From positions 14,021,597 to 14,085,596 of the forward strand of contig CM044964.1 in the NCBI GenBank assembly GCA_024516035.1: DNA of 64,000 nt, read 5' to 3'. The translations under genes were made by a program, and so were the position numbers. Below the pieces are notes generated by a model. The model was not told where the DNA came from and made no database searches. It saw nothing but the letters and a program-made list of their open reading frames with translations. This document shows positions 1 through 11,768 of this stretch, in pieces; position 1 is the first letter of the stretch, and the number at the start of each line of letters is the position of its first letter. The DNA comes from Bactericera cockerelli (lineage: Eukaryota > Arthropoda > Insecta > Hemiptera > Triozidae).

Positions 1-111
1 ACAGGATAGTTTCAATAGTTTCCTGGATGAGAATTGAAATCTATCCAGGAGTAAGGAGGAACAGGCAGCGTCGATGGCACCACCTTTAATGAATTTTTAC
101 CTCACTTAAAA

Positions 112-331
112 TCCTTTCAATAATAAGGGTTGAATGGAAGGGATTTATAAAAGCAATAACCCGCCCTCCAGTTGGGACATACATAGTTATGGAATATATT
201 TTATGCATTTATTTTCTGTTTTTCTCTCCATAATATCATTGTTTGCAATTTGTATATTTATTTGTAAATATATCTGTTTGTACATAATATATCCTTAGTA
301 AAGTGTTTAATAATAATAATAACAACAACAA
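112..331 (+). mobile_element. LINE/SINE-type 3' end (family H), copy 1
   Basis: A dispersed repeat recognised by the box GCAATAACCCGCCCT near 159, followed by T-rich 3' sequence and ending in TAATAATAATAA. The same order recurs at 28321-28520, and the box recurs inverted at 7829-7895. The T-rich trailer with a short A/T-repeat tail resembles the 3' UTR of a non-LTR retrotransposon. No coding remnant is visible upstream, so the class is inferred. Confidence 0.5.
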
Positions 332-1190
332 ATGAAATAATTCTTACATAATCCTTGAAATTAATTCTCTACATAAGATGAGATGAGAAAATGGCATAGC
401 AGAATCCGTTGCAATGCTACACAACCACATCATACAAGAACTTTACTCAATGTTCTTGGGTTTGTGTATTTATTTAATTTATTTCACATGGAAAAATCCT
501 ATGAAATGCACATTCTCAAATGCCGTTCAGTCTTACCTTAAGCCCTTCCCCCGGATCTTCCTGATGTAAATTTTAATCCCTCTTCTGGATCTCTGGTCAT
601 GTCTCAAGGTATTTTATCCCACAAATCCCACAGTATTTTATCCCACAAATCCCAGTGGCTTTCCTCAAGCTACAGTGGCCATAACTAAGCATTGTTCTTG
701 CTTAGATAATAAACAGAAACCAGTAAATAAACAACCGTATCGTATATTATAAAATAAAAATGTTTCGGGGACTGTTTCTATCAGGATATGATAATTTTCG
801 AGGGATTTCTGACAGCTTTAGTGAGAAAATGGGAGGAGTTCTTTTTTATAAACATTGAGGGCATAAAATCCTCAAGTGAAAAACATAAAAAGCACATATT
901 AGATTAGGATTCTTTCTTTGTGTTGTTTTCCAATTTTTGGCGCCGCCACCGGATCCTTGGGTCCTAGTATTATGTGGTCATGGTCACTTACTAAAAAAAA
1001 ACGAGGAAAAAATAGGATCTACGAATCCACGCGCTAGATTGCTTACAATACACATAAGTACCTATAGCTTCCCGTAAGCACATCGACTGCCACTACTACC
1101 AGTGCTTAAATAATAGAAATCCTATCCCACTGACAGGCACTTGATAATGTCAAGGGTGACATCCGAATTCCTCTAATCAAATATTTGAAA
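332..1190. other. AT-rich intergenic DNA, nothing recognised
   Basis: No convincing open frame, RNA gene or repeat boundary. There is a short direct duplication near 612-655 built on ATTTTATCCCACAAATCCCA. Confidence 0.5.
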
Positions 1191-1195
1191 TCAAC

Positions 1196-3370
1196 GTCTC
1201 CATTTTATCACTATCCCTCCCCTCTGCCAACTCTCTTTCTCTCACACCCCTCTCTTTCTCCTCCCATCCCTCTCTTTCTCCTCCCAACCCTCTACTTCTC
1301 CCCTCTGCCACCTCTCTTTCTCCTCCCAACCCTCTAATTCTCCCTTCTGCCATCTCTCTTTCTCTCACACCCCTCTCTTTCTCCTCCCATCCCTCTCTTT
1401 CTCCTCCCAACCCTCTAATTCTCCCTTCTGCCATATCTCTTTCTCTCCTACCCCTCTCTTTCTTCTCCCACCACCCTCTTTCTTCTACTACCCCTCTCTT
1501 TCTTCTCCTACCCCTCTCATTCTTCTCCCACCCCATTCTTTCTTTTCCCATGCCGTTTCTCCTCGTTCGTCTCCTTTTTCTCCTACCCCTCTCTTTCTTC
1601 TCCTACCCCATTCTTTCTTCTCCCACCCCATTCTTTCTTTTCCCATGCCGTTTCTCTTCGTTCGTCTCTTTTTTCTCCTACCCCTCTCTTTCTTTTCCCA
1701 CCACCCTCTTTCTTCTACTACCCCTCTCTTTCTTCTCCTACCCCTCTCATTCTTCTCCCACCCCATTATTTCTTTTCCCATGCCGTTTCTCCTCGTTCGT
1801 CTCTTTTTTCTCCTACCCCTCTCTTTCTTCTCCTGTCCCTCTCTTTCTTCTCCCACCCCATTCTTTCTTTTCCTACCCCTCTCTTTCTTCTCCTGTCCCT
1901 CTCTTTCTTCTCCCACCCCATTCTTTCTTTTCCTACCCCTCTCTTTCTTCTCCTGCCCCTCTCTCTTTCTTCTCCCACCCCATTCTTTCTTTTCCTACCC
2001 CTCTCTTTCTTCTCCTGTCCCTCTCTTTCTTCTCCCACCCATTCTTTCTTTTCCTACCCCTCTCTTTCTTCTCCTGCCCCTCTCTTTCTTCTCCCACCAC
2101 CCTCTTTCTTCTACTACCCCTCTCTTTCTTCTCCTGCCCCTCTCTTTCTTCTCCCACCACCCTCATTCTTCTACCACCCCATTCTTTCTTTTCCCATGCC
2201 GTTTCTCCTCGTTCGTTCTTTTTTCTCCTACCCCTCTCTTTCTTCTCCTACCCCTCTCTTTCTTCTCCCACCCCATTCTTTCTTTTCCCATGCCGTTTCT
2301 CTTCGTTCGTCTCTTTTTTCTCCTACCCCTCTCTTTCTTCTCCTACCCCTCTCATTCTTCTACCACCCCATTCTTTCTTTTCCCATGCCGTTTCTCTTCG
2401 TTCGTCTCTTTTTTCTCCTACCCCTCTCTTTCTTCTCCTACCCCTCTCATTTCTCTCCCACCCCATTCTTTCTTTTCCCATGCCGTTTCTCTTCGTTCGT
2501 CTCTTTTTTCTCCTACCCCTCTCTTTCTTCTCCTGTCCCTCTCTTTCTTCTCCCACCCCATTCTTTCTTTTCCTACCCCTCTCTTTCTTCTCCTGCCCTC
2601 TCTTTCTTCTCCCACCCCATTCTTTCTTTTCCTACCCCTCTCTTTCTTCTCCTGTCCCTCTCTTTCTTCTCCCACCCCATTCTTTCTTTTCCTACCCCTC
2701 TCTTTCTTCTCCTGCCCCTCTCTTTCTTCTCCCACCACCCTCTTTCTTCTACTTACCCCTCTCTTTCTTCTCCTGCCCCTCTCTTTCTTCTCCCACCACC
2801 CTCATTCTTCTACCACCCCATTCTTTCTTTTCCCATGCCGTTTCTCCTCGTTCGTTTCTTTTTTCTCCTACCCCTCTCTTTCTTCTCCTACCCCTCTCTT
2901 TCTTCTCCCACCCCATTCTTTCTTTTCCCATGCCGTTTCTCTTCGTTCGTCTCTTTTTTCTCCTACCCCTCTCTTTCTTCTCCTACCCCTCTCATTCTTC
3001 TACCACCCCATTCTTTCTTTTCCCATGCCGTTTCTCTTCGTTCGTCTCTTTTTTCTCCTACCCCTCTCTTTCTTCTCCTACCCCTCTCATTCTTCTCCCA
3101 CCCCATTCTTTCTTTTCCCATGCCGTTTCTCTTCGTTCGTCTCTTTTTTCTCCTACCCCTCTCTTTCTTCTCCTGTCCCTCTCTTTCTTCTCCCACCCCA
3201 TTCTTTCTTTTCCTACCCCTCTCTTTCTTCTCCTGCCCCTCTCTTTCTTCTCCCACCCCATTCTTTCTTTTCCTACCCCTCTCTTTCTTCTCCTACCCCT
3301 CTCATTCTTCTCCCACCCCATTCTTTCTTTTCCCATGCCGTTTCTCCTCGTTCGTCTCTTTTTTCTCCTT
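1196..3370 (+). repeat. Pyrimidine-rich 20-bp minisatellite with higher-order structure
   Basis: The basic unit is about 20 bp (CTCTTTCTTCTCCTACCCCT and variants such as TTCTTTCTTTTCCCATGCCG). A marker box CATGCCGTTTCTC followed by TTCGTTCGTCTC occurs 12 times, near 1549, 1644, 1780, 2196, 2290, 2385, 2479, 2836, 2930, 3025, 3119 and 3337, commonly 94-95 bp apart. The pattern from 2196 to 2836 is repeated about 640 bp downstream. The plus strand has almost no purine pairs, so stop codons are absent and several frames stay open for 400-600 codons rich in Phe, Leu, Ser and Pro. Because 20 is not a multiple of 3, all frames give the same peptide, as expected of a satellite rather than a gene. 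Confidence 0.95.
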
Positions 3371-4407
3371 CTTTCATATACTTCATATTAGTGCTTTCTT
3401 CATTTTCTTTATTTTTTTCTGATATTCTTTTGTACCTTTCTCACATTCTCCATTATTCCATCTCTTCTCATCTTCTCCATTTTTCCTGATCCCCTCTCTG
3501 TTGTACTATTTTTCTCTTCTTCTTTCTCATCTCCCAATTTGTCTTTCTTTATTCTTTTATTTTTTGACTTATTCCAATATCTCTCTCTCCATGTCCATCT
3601 CTCTTTTTCCATGTCCACTCCTCCTCTTTTCCTCTCTCTTTGCATCTATCCAGCCCTCCTCCATTATCATGCACATTCCTTGTCCTCTCCTCCTATCCCT
3701 GTCTCTCTCTTCTAACTGCTTCCACCCCCTCTTGCACTTGTTCATTTCTTGAAAGTCACGACCTTTTCACTGGATATCCTTGACATGTTTAGGAAGCCTT
3801 CCCTTCTAAAGTTTCCTTCAATCGACTGTCTCTCTCGCTCATTTTAAACTACATATTTCTCTCTCTCTCTCTCTCACTCCTTATTGTTCTCTCTCTCTTT
3901 AACTCTTTCACTCTTTCTTAACATACTTTTTTTTTCTTTCCCTTTCTCGTTCCTTTTTTAAACTTTTCGCTTTTTCAAACTTACTATTTTACTATTCTAT
4001 TTTCTTAGAATCTCTATTTATAATATATTGTACTTCCTTGGCTTTTTTAATGTCTTCTTTTTTTTTTACAATATTTTTTTTTCATAGCTTATCGTCATCT
4101 CCAGCTTCATCTTTCTCTCTCCTTCCTTCCTCATTCTTCTCATCTCTTTCCCTGTACATTCTCTATAGTCTGTACATACTTCTGGCATACCAACATAAAC
4201 AAAAAGCTCGGAATCTTATGCATTTTCTGCACCCTCTCTCTATATTTCTGCATCTCTTTTCGTCCTTTTTTGTCGTCAGTTTCTCCCTTTCTCTTCTCCT
4301 CTCTTTTTTCTCCACTCTGTCTCTCTCTCTCTCTCTCTTGACGTCTCTTATAATCTCCTTGTCGCAGCTCTAACTCTCTCTCTCTCTCTGTGTCTCTCTC
4401 TCTCTCT

Positions 4408-4458
<51 letters not shown>

Positions 4459-4710
4459 CATCTTTTATTTCCTTTTCACTATTCTCTTCTCCCTATTTTC
4501 TTCTTTCTTTTTTATCTCTCTCAATCCCTCTCTTTCTCTCTCTCGATCTCTATCTATTAATCTTAATCTTTCTCCTTCCCTTCCTTCTTCTCTCTCCCTC
4601 TCATTTTCTCTCCCCCTTCTTTCTCTTCACACATTTTCCCATCCATCCATTAATGTATGTTTTATATGCATATTTATCAAACCATATCCTTCACTTACTT
4701 TTCCTCTTTT

Positions 4711-4753
<43 letters not shown>

Positions 4754-4900
4754 ATGATCCTTACAATAAAATGCACTCATGAAAGCTTGCATGCCTGCAC
4801 GAAGGCATACTCTCTCTCTTTTTAACCGTCCTCTCTTACTCTCTCTTCCTCTCTCTTTCTCTCACAAGAGAAAGAGAGATAAATAATCCGAGCTCCTACT
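3371..4900 (+). repeat. CT-rich low-complexity block with (TC)n tracts
   Basis: It continues the pyrimidine bias of the preceding satellite but without its 20-bp unit. Clean (TC)n runs lie near 4319-4340, 4377-4453 and 4714-4749. Open frames here are Ser/Leu/Phe-rich low-complexity artefacts. Confidence 0.85.
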
Positions 4901-5159
4901 GCTCTGAACTTCAGAAAACATTGTTGAATCATGACTATGCACAACACGAACGAGTGTTGCAAGTATTTCTACTATTTCTACTTCCTAGCTTTCCTAGAGT
5001 AGAAAGTAGAAAGGTTTTGGTGCTAGCAAACTACATAGTTCTCATAAAAAAAGCTTCGAAACTTTCATTAAAAAGTTTTTTTGTGTGTTTTAAAATCACA
5101 ACTTTAGTGGGTGGTACAGCGTTACAGATTTTTTCTGTAAATAATATTTCTATCCTATT

Positions 5160-5320
5160 TTCACATAATTCCGCCACTGGTCGCTCCTCCCATCAAAGCA
5201 GCAACTCTATATATTTCTCAGGAGTAGCGGTATGAGTAGCGAGAAGAAAAAATGTCTCCCTACTGTGGGATTCGAATCCATCTCAGCTGGGTAAAAGGTC
5301 ATTGCACTATCTACAGATCT
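5160..5320 (-). mobile_element. Decayed tRNA-SINE, family C
   Basis: On the minus strand the stretch near 5160-5240 matches the family C body (compare GCAGCGACCAGTGGCAGATT in the copy at 57589). It is followed by a tRNA-like B-box region around GGATTCGAATCC. It is heavily diverged and its ends are uncertain. Confidence 0.5.
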
Positions 5321-5330
5321 ACACATTACA

Positions 5331-5534
5331 AATAATAATAATAACACTCTTTAGTATAAGGTAAACACCAGGCGAGGTTAATGCTCAAAGCGTTTTCTAC
5401 CATCTAACTCTCAGAGTCTTTTTATTATGTGGTCGCAAACTCAAATTAAGGAGGAAAAATTGATGCACTGGGTGGGATCCCCACACTACCCGGATTACCA
5501 GACTAGCGCGTAAACCACTTGACCACCAGTGCAC
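5331..5534 (-). mobile_element. tRNA-derived SINE, family B
   Basis: A near full-length inverted copy. On the minus strand it starts with a tRNA-like head having an A box (GTCAAGTGGTTTACGCGC), then a body containing ATGGTAGAAAACGCTTTGAG, and ends in (TTA)n. The 5' and 3' sides of the head (CACTGG and CCAGTG) can pair like an acceptor stem. The B box is damaged in this copy: the GGTTCGAATCC of other copies is deleted. Confidence 0.85.
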
Positions 5535-7060
5535 AAATAATACAATACACACACCACATATACAGACAACCTGCCTTTAATAATTATGACTGTATAAAAC
5601 ACACTGCCAAAGTACGCATGTGGCGATAAAAAAAAACATCCACTTTTTGCTATTGATTTATTTAAAAAAAATTTTTTTTTTTCAAAATCTCTAGTCTTGT
5701 ATCTCCAAAAATTCTCATTAAAAAAAAAAAAAAAAAATCTTTAAAAAAAATACTATTTCATTGCAGAAGAGAGTTTGTCCTACATTCTCAATTCCACAAA
5801 AATCTGCTGCAGCAAGTTGAAAAACATTTTTTGGGAACTTCTTTGCTCTATTTTTCTGAAAAAGGAAATATAAATATCTGAAAAAGATCCTAAGAGTAAA
5901 ATAAACTGTATGCTGAACTTCTGCAAACCTTTCTTAAAAATAAATAAAAAAATAGGTAAAAAATATCCGGACGAAGCTTTCAGTAAAAAAAATTGAAAGC
6001 TTTCGTGAGGGAAAGTTCCGGGACCTTTGCGAGGAGTCGACGTCATTCATTTTACAAAAAGTTTCTCAAAAAAAAAGGCAACGATAGTAACAATAATTTT
6101 CTGTGTCATTTAGTATAAAGGGTGTTTCAATATCCCCACCTTCAGCACAAGATATTTATCTTTTGAAGGTGGGTATACCTCATTATTATTTTGTTGAAGA
6201 TGTTTATTTGTAAAATTAAATACATAGAAACTAAAAAAAAAAAAAAAAAAAACATAACATGATAGTTATCAAAAATTCAATTATGTTAAAACTTATCTAG
6301 TTACGGTATCGTGGGTGAATTTTAAACGAAAGCAAATTTGTTTAAATAATAATAAGTAGCAGCAGAACTTGATAGATTAAAAAGAAAGAAAAATACAATA
6401 ATTTTTTCTTAGCCAAAAAAACTTATTTTATTTTAAAACAAAAATAAACTTAAAAAATAAATTAGTAAAGATAGAAAAAGAAAAGAGCTGTATTTAGGTT
6501 ATTGATTCAGATCTCAAAAAGCTGTCAAAGCCAATCTAAATCCGTACATATCTGTATAATTTATTAATGTATCCTCGTATATTATTTAATTATCTGTAAG
6601 AATGGGTACAGTATACAGAGTATACTGCATTAAAAAAAAAACGATTTTTCTTTTACAACACCCGGTACAATGCTATTTTATTCATGACTGCATTCCCCTC
6701 AGGGTGTACCCTGTACCCTAGTAGGGTTCTCTATTAATAAATCCCGTTGAATTCTTTGACTTGCTATTCTTGTGAAACTTTCAGTTTTCTGACCTTCTAC
6801 TGTGGTACTATTAATAATACTTTTCAGTACTTTTAGAGTATAAGGTACTGTATTAGAAATATTTTACTACGAAGACTACTCTAAACTCACCAATAATGAA
6901 ATTATGTTCACAAAAACTTTTAATAATTTATTTATACTTCCTATGAGTTTCTTGACTTTCTCCTCTAGAACTTTCTGGCCTACATTTATTATAGTTTTAA
7001 GTATGTCTTGCTTTTAATGTTATTGATAACGACTACAAATTTACCTTTGTACAGTAACTA
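5535..7060. other. AT-rich intergenic DNA with homopolymer runs
   Basis: Long A and T runs (for example 5720-5737 and 6233-6252) and a small hairpin near 6135-6172 whose arms are CCCACCTTCA and TGAAGGTGGG. No gene is recognised. The 88-codon minus-strand open frame at 5780-6046 has no recognisable domain. Confidence 0.5.
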
Positions 7061-7164
7061 GTGGAGCAATGCCAACATTGCCAACCCCAAGTAGGTTTGG
7101 GAAAAGGAAAAGTGATATTAAGGAAGATACAATAGCTGCTGGGAATACATACTTACTTTGCCAA

Positions 7165-7439
7165 ACGGCTTTATACATACCACACCACACCACAACACAC
7201 CCTCACAAGACACTCACCATACCCCACAAGACACCATACCAGACAATATTATAGCACACACCACTCCCACAAGACACACACCATACCATACACAACAGAC
7301 ACATCACACCACACACGACAGACAAACCCCACCACACACATCATTACGAAACACTACACCAGACAGTATTACAACACACACACACTACCACTACAACAAT
7401 CCGCACACAATACACACACACGCACACACACAACAAACA

Positions 7440-7496
<57 letters not shown>

Positions 7497-7510
7497 CACA
7501 CACCCACACA
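7165..7510 (+). repeat. CA-rich block with (CA)n microsatellite
   Basis: Irregular CACACCACACC-type repeats lead into a pure (AC)n run of about 50 bp at 7443-7494. The overlapping His/Thr-rich open frames are translations of the repeat. Confidence 0.95.
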
Positions 7511-7828
7511 ACTGGTGTATTCATCCTGCAATTTCTACGATCTCCCGCGGCAAATGAGCCGTCTTGCCAAAACCTGTCAGTACTACTACATTAGGTATTA
7601 TACCTACTTTGCTGCCGCCATCACGTACCTAATATCCCCACGAGATTATTTCGAGTGCTCTGAGATGCTGTCTTGAATTTCATATCTGGGGAGATTTCAA
7701 AAGTTAAACAGGGTCTATCAAAATTCAAAAGCAAAATTATAAACCACAGTATGCTATTCCTATTACGGATAGTATTACTATCTTCGTGGCGTGACGGTTG
7801 TGACCACTAAATGTAAATAAATATCATT

Positions 7829-7895
7829 AAAAAAAAGGGCGGGGGTTATTGATTGCGGCAATCTCTTCCACCCAACCATTCGTCTCTTCGGCCCT
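7829..7895 (-). mobile_element. Family H 3'-end fragment, inverted
   Basis: The reverse complement reads GGTGGAAGAGATTGCCGCAA then CAATAACCCCCGCCC, matching the box at 28350-28385. Only the core box is preserved. Confidence 0.55.
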
Positions 7896-8232
7896 TCAAA
7901 AACCTTGTAATTCATAAGGGAAACATTTAGTTTCAAGGACTTTTCTTGATTGCTTCTCAGAAAAAAAATTCTCGTCTCCGGATAGTATGTTCTTTCGATG
8001 GCCCGACCGAATTAGAGCACACCCTGTATATAATGTTATAGGATTCGTTAGCTTTCTATCTTATCTTGTTGAATAGATTGCTGTCTTGAGGAGGCGGAGG
8101 AATGAACGGCTTGGGGTGTGGGTTCGATTCCCGGAGGCATTTAATTTTGGAACTGGAATTGTCATGCAGTTGATGTAGTGTCAAATATTATAAACTGATG
8201 GAGTTTCGCGCTGTTGTCATCTATACATATTC

Positions 8233-8340
8233 ATCATCATAGGGTCGCGTCATCGTAAACGATGGTAGCCAGACAGTAGAGAAATGACTCAGCACTTCTA
8301 ACACTGTCTTTACGAGGAGGCTAATAATTGACAGGGGCCC
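8233..8340 (-). mobile_element. Retroposon family G fragment
   Basis: Shares CGATGGTAGCCAGACAGT and GACTCAGCACTTCTA with a copy at 35992-36165 and, in the opposite orientation, with the complete copy at 58812-59047. The CATCATCAT at its left is the 3' tail seen from the plus strand. Confidence 0.65.
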
Positions 8341-8450
8341 CCAGGTGGTTGACTTGTAACATGGAGGTCTTTGGTTCAAGTCTCTATTTCAGCGTAGATT
8401 CAGTAAAACGAGTTTCAGCAGTTGTGAATTAACATAAATATGATAGTAAA
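8337..8450 (+). mobile_element. tRNA-SINE family D, decayed copy
   Basis: Contains GACTTGTAACATGGAGGTC and TTTCAGCGTAGATT, then AGTAAAACGAGTTT and the family ending AACATAAATATGATA. The A-box half is largely lost. The D head elsewhere reads GGACTCGTAACCTGGAGGTC; in the anticodon position that loop would read CGT, so a tRNA-Thr origin is possible but not proved. Confidence 0.6.
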
Positions 8451-9120
8451 AAATAGTAGTATGTCATTTGAGCAGTAAAATAATTCCGTTAGAAAAAAAA
8501 AACATAATTTTATAAAACATCATAAAACGTATCATAAATAATATCCTAAAAATACTATCCGTTTTTCCTTAATATTTTGACAGAAGTTTCCTATCAAATT
8601 AATGGGATTATCTAAGAAATTAGGAGACGATTTCGCAAATGGCCATAACTCATGTTGACCAGAGCTGACACATAACTTATGTCGCCGTAGATAACACGGA
8701 CAAGACATAAAAACAGAAGTTTTATTGTGCAATAGACAGACATCTATTGGCGTCGTAAAAAAATGTTGAGAATTTTTTTTCATTCCGTTTATTAAATGCG
8801 TTATCCTGATATTGAATTCCTTGGAAAAATCCAGGACTTCTGTTTGCAATTTGCATTTTTCTACAAGAAAACGCGTCTTCAGTGTCACGAGAGAGGTTTT
8901 ATCCTACTTTTTTCATCTTTTTTCCTTCTTTATTCTCCTTCTTCTCATTCATTTTTTTCTGCTTATAGGTATTAAATATTCATTTTATTTTCTTTCTATT
9001 TTTATTTATTTATTTTATCTAGACGACTTTGAAGTGGTGTTAGGAATAGGCAGCAAAACATTGATTGCTATGTGCCAAATATAGATGGATTCAAAACCGA
9101 ACCGAAGGAGAGAAAATAGT
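8451..9120. other. Intergenic DNA with an unassigned open frame
   Basis: A 118-codon open frame on the minus strand (8532-8888) is not low complexity, but I recognise no domain, splice context or family in it. A chance frame or a decayed transposon is as likely as an exon. Confidence 0.25.
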
Positions 9121-9664
9121 GATTAGAGGGAAAAGAGACCTTCACTAAGTAGAGAGAGAGAGCGAGAGGGGAGTAAGTAGAGGGACATAACTAAGTAGAG
9201 GGAAAGAGAGACCTTCAGTAAGTAGAAGGATAGAAGTGTAATTAGAGGGAGGAAGAGAGGAGTAAAAGTGAACATAATGATAAATGGATGAACAAGATAA
9301 TTAACAACAGGAAAAGGTAACCTGAGCTCTCTGGGACGAGGAAGTTGGAGAGGAAAGAAGAAGAGTTGGGAAGGATGAGAAGAGGGATTGAAGAGCAAAT
9401 CAAGGAGAATGGTACAGAGTAGAGAGAATCAGAAATGAAATGAGGAGGAAGGTATGAAGAGAAGAGAAAGGGATGGGAGAGTCGAGGATTAGAAGAGAAA
9501 ATAAGAGAAAGAAAAATAAAAGAGTGTTTAAGAGAAAGAGAGAGTGGACTAGTGAGAGAGAGAGATTTTGATTTGATAATATTATAAAATTGTTTTATTG
9601 GTTTTTTTTACATCATATAGGTAACCCCCCTAAGCGAAGAGCTAATTTATAATGACTAACTTAT

Positions 9665-9711
<47 letters not shown>

Positions 9712-9720
9712 GGCATGGAA
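9121..9720 (+). repeat. GA-rich block with (GA)n
   Basis: Purine-rich AGTAGAGGGA-type imperfect repeats, then a pure (GA)n run near 9668-9708. Confidence 0.85.
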
Positions 9721-9944
9721 AGAGAGATGAGATGGAAAGTGGGAGAAATGAGAGAAAGAGATAGATAGTTGGATAACCATATCAAGTCAAAAATATGGAT
9801 TAAGTTTATATAGAAACAGGAGAATAGATTTAATAAAGGTAGAAAAAAATGAGAGGGAGAGCGAAAGAGATGGAGAAAGAGAAAGATTACATGTATGACG
9901 TCATAGATGACCTAATCAGAACACGCTTTGTATTTCAACCTCAC

Positions 9945-10730
9945 ACTCCCTCTATTTTCCCTCTCTCTCCTTATTCCCTCTCTCTCTCTCCCTCCCTTTT
10001 ACCACTCTCTCTCCACCTCCCTTTAACCTCTTTCTCTCGGACTCTCTCCTTTTCTCTATCTCTCTTTCTCTCCCCCTTTTCTCTCCTCTCTCTCCCTTTT
10101 TCCTCTCTCCCTTTTTCCTCTCTCTGTGACTCTCTCCTTTCCTCTCTCTCTCTCCCCTTTTTCTCTCCTCACTCTCCGTCCTGTCTCTGTGCATTCTATA
10201 CTTTTATTCTGTCTCCCTAGCTCCCATCACCAGTCACTCCAAATTGTGCTTTCTGTCAACTTTTAGCCTTGAATCCTTTCTCTCACTCTCTCTCACTCTC
10301 TCTCTCTCTCTTAGCTCTTCTCCTCCTTAATTTGTATTTTTCTCCCCCAATCTCTCACTCTCTCTCTCTTTTCCACTTTAATGTGCATTTTACTTTCTCT
10401 CTCTCCACTCTCTTTCTGTCTCCTCACTCTCTCTTCTCTCAGAAATTAGACTTAAAGAAGATGTATTGTAATGTTATAATGTATCTGATCTAATATCATT
10501 ATTCAATTCCCTCTCTCACTCAGACTTTCTATTGGTCTTTTTCTCTATAATTGGGTGTCTCTCTTTCTCCCCTCTCAAGCCTTTTTTCTTTCTAAATTCA
10601 TCCCTCTTTCTGTTCTTCTCTCCTCTTTCTCTTTTTCTTCTCTTCCTCTTTTCTTCTCCTCCTCCAATTTCTCTCTGAGATAAGTCGTTTATCACTGGGG
10701 TTTCTCTGTTCCTCTGCGAACAATCATACA
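9945..10730 (+). repeat. CT-rich low-complexity block
   Basis: (TC)n with interspersed C and T runs. It flips to purine-rich at 10763 on the same strand. Open frames on both strands are Ser/Leu- or Arg/Glu-rich artefacts. Confidence 0.85.
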
Positions 10731-10762
10731 ACTGTCACTTTCATAATGTTTTGTCATCATGT

Positions 10763-10784
10763 GGCGAGAGAGAGAGAAAGAGAC

Positions 10785-10861
<77 letters not shown>

Positions 10862-11135
10862 TAGTTGTGAGTGTGAATCTCAGAGAGAGAGAGAGAGGGA
10901 GAGAGAGAGAGAGAGAGAAGAGAGAGAGAGCGAGAGAGACAGTGAGAGAGAGAGAGAGAAGGAGAGAGAGAGAAAGTGTGTGTTTGAGAAGAGAAAAATC
11001 ATAAAGAGACAGGCTAAAGAGAGAGATAATGAGAATAAAGAAAAAGAGAGAGACAGTCAGTTAGAGTAAAGAGTATGATAAGAGTTGATGGAGAGAGAGA
11101 GATGGAAATAAATAATAGAGAATGAAATGGAGAGA

Positions 11136-11187
<52 letters not shown>

Positions 11188-11190
11188 TAA
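10763..11190 (+). repeat. GA-rich block with long (GA)n
   Basis: Pure (GA)n runs at about 10790-10851 and 11140-11183, joined by GAGAGACAG-type variants. It forms a pyrimidine-to-purine mirror switch with the block immediately upstream. Confidence 0.9.
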
Positions 11191-11530
11191 AATGGGAAGG
11201 GAGGTAGAGATTAAGGCGGGTAAATTTGGAAGAAAAAAGTCAACTAAAAAAATGCTATCTTCCCTAGCCTCATAATAAAGGTAGGTAATATTATTTTGAA
11301 CTTGGGTGAATCGAAATGACTTCTAATGTTGCGCTATCTACGAGATCTCAAGGTTAATTATAGATTTCTTGGTAATCACTGAAGTGATGTTATAACATGG
11401 TAGTCCAAAGAGGAAACGCTGCCAGAGTGTTCTTAGGCTTTTATTCCTAGCCCTTAAGGATGTTTATAATATTTGAAGAGAGTGATGGTTTGGAAAATTA
11501 ATAATTTTACATACAATAATGTAAGAATAA

Positions 11531-11768
11531 CGCTTGCATACGAGTCTGCAACCATTGGGACATTTTCATCTTTACTATTCAAGGTCCAAAACCCAACTGA
11601 CCAAATTTCGTATTGTGCGCATGACACACACTTTCCCTCTTCTCTCCCTTTACAATTCAATATTTCGTTACATAATATCGTTACATAATATCGTTACATA
11701 ATTTCGTTACATAATTTCGTCACATAATTTTGGTTATGTGCCAGAGCAAAGACATGAAAATGTCAAAA
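11531..11768 (+). repeat. Dispersed repeat with 13-bp tandem core, short allele
   Basis: Homologous, in inverted orientation, to 49608-49996. It contains about five 13-bp units of the type CGTTACATAATAT at about 11662-11735, flanked by shared unique sequence (GCTTGCATACGAGTCTGC on the left, GTGCCAGAGCAAAGACATG on the right). No terminal motif or open frame identifies the class. Confidence 0.8.

Noticed and set aside
1550..3489. Plus-strand open frames of 613, 614 and 408 codons, Phe/Leu/Ser/Pro-rich
   Set aside because: They lie in different frames of the same 20-bp pyrimidine satellite and encode the same repeated peptide; the strand simply lacks stop codons.
8532..8888. 118-codon minus-strand open frame as a gene
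   Set aside because: Not low complexity, but no recognisable domain, splice signal or flanking exon; length is within chance expectation for 64 kb of AT-rich DNA.
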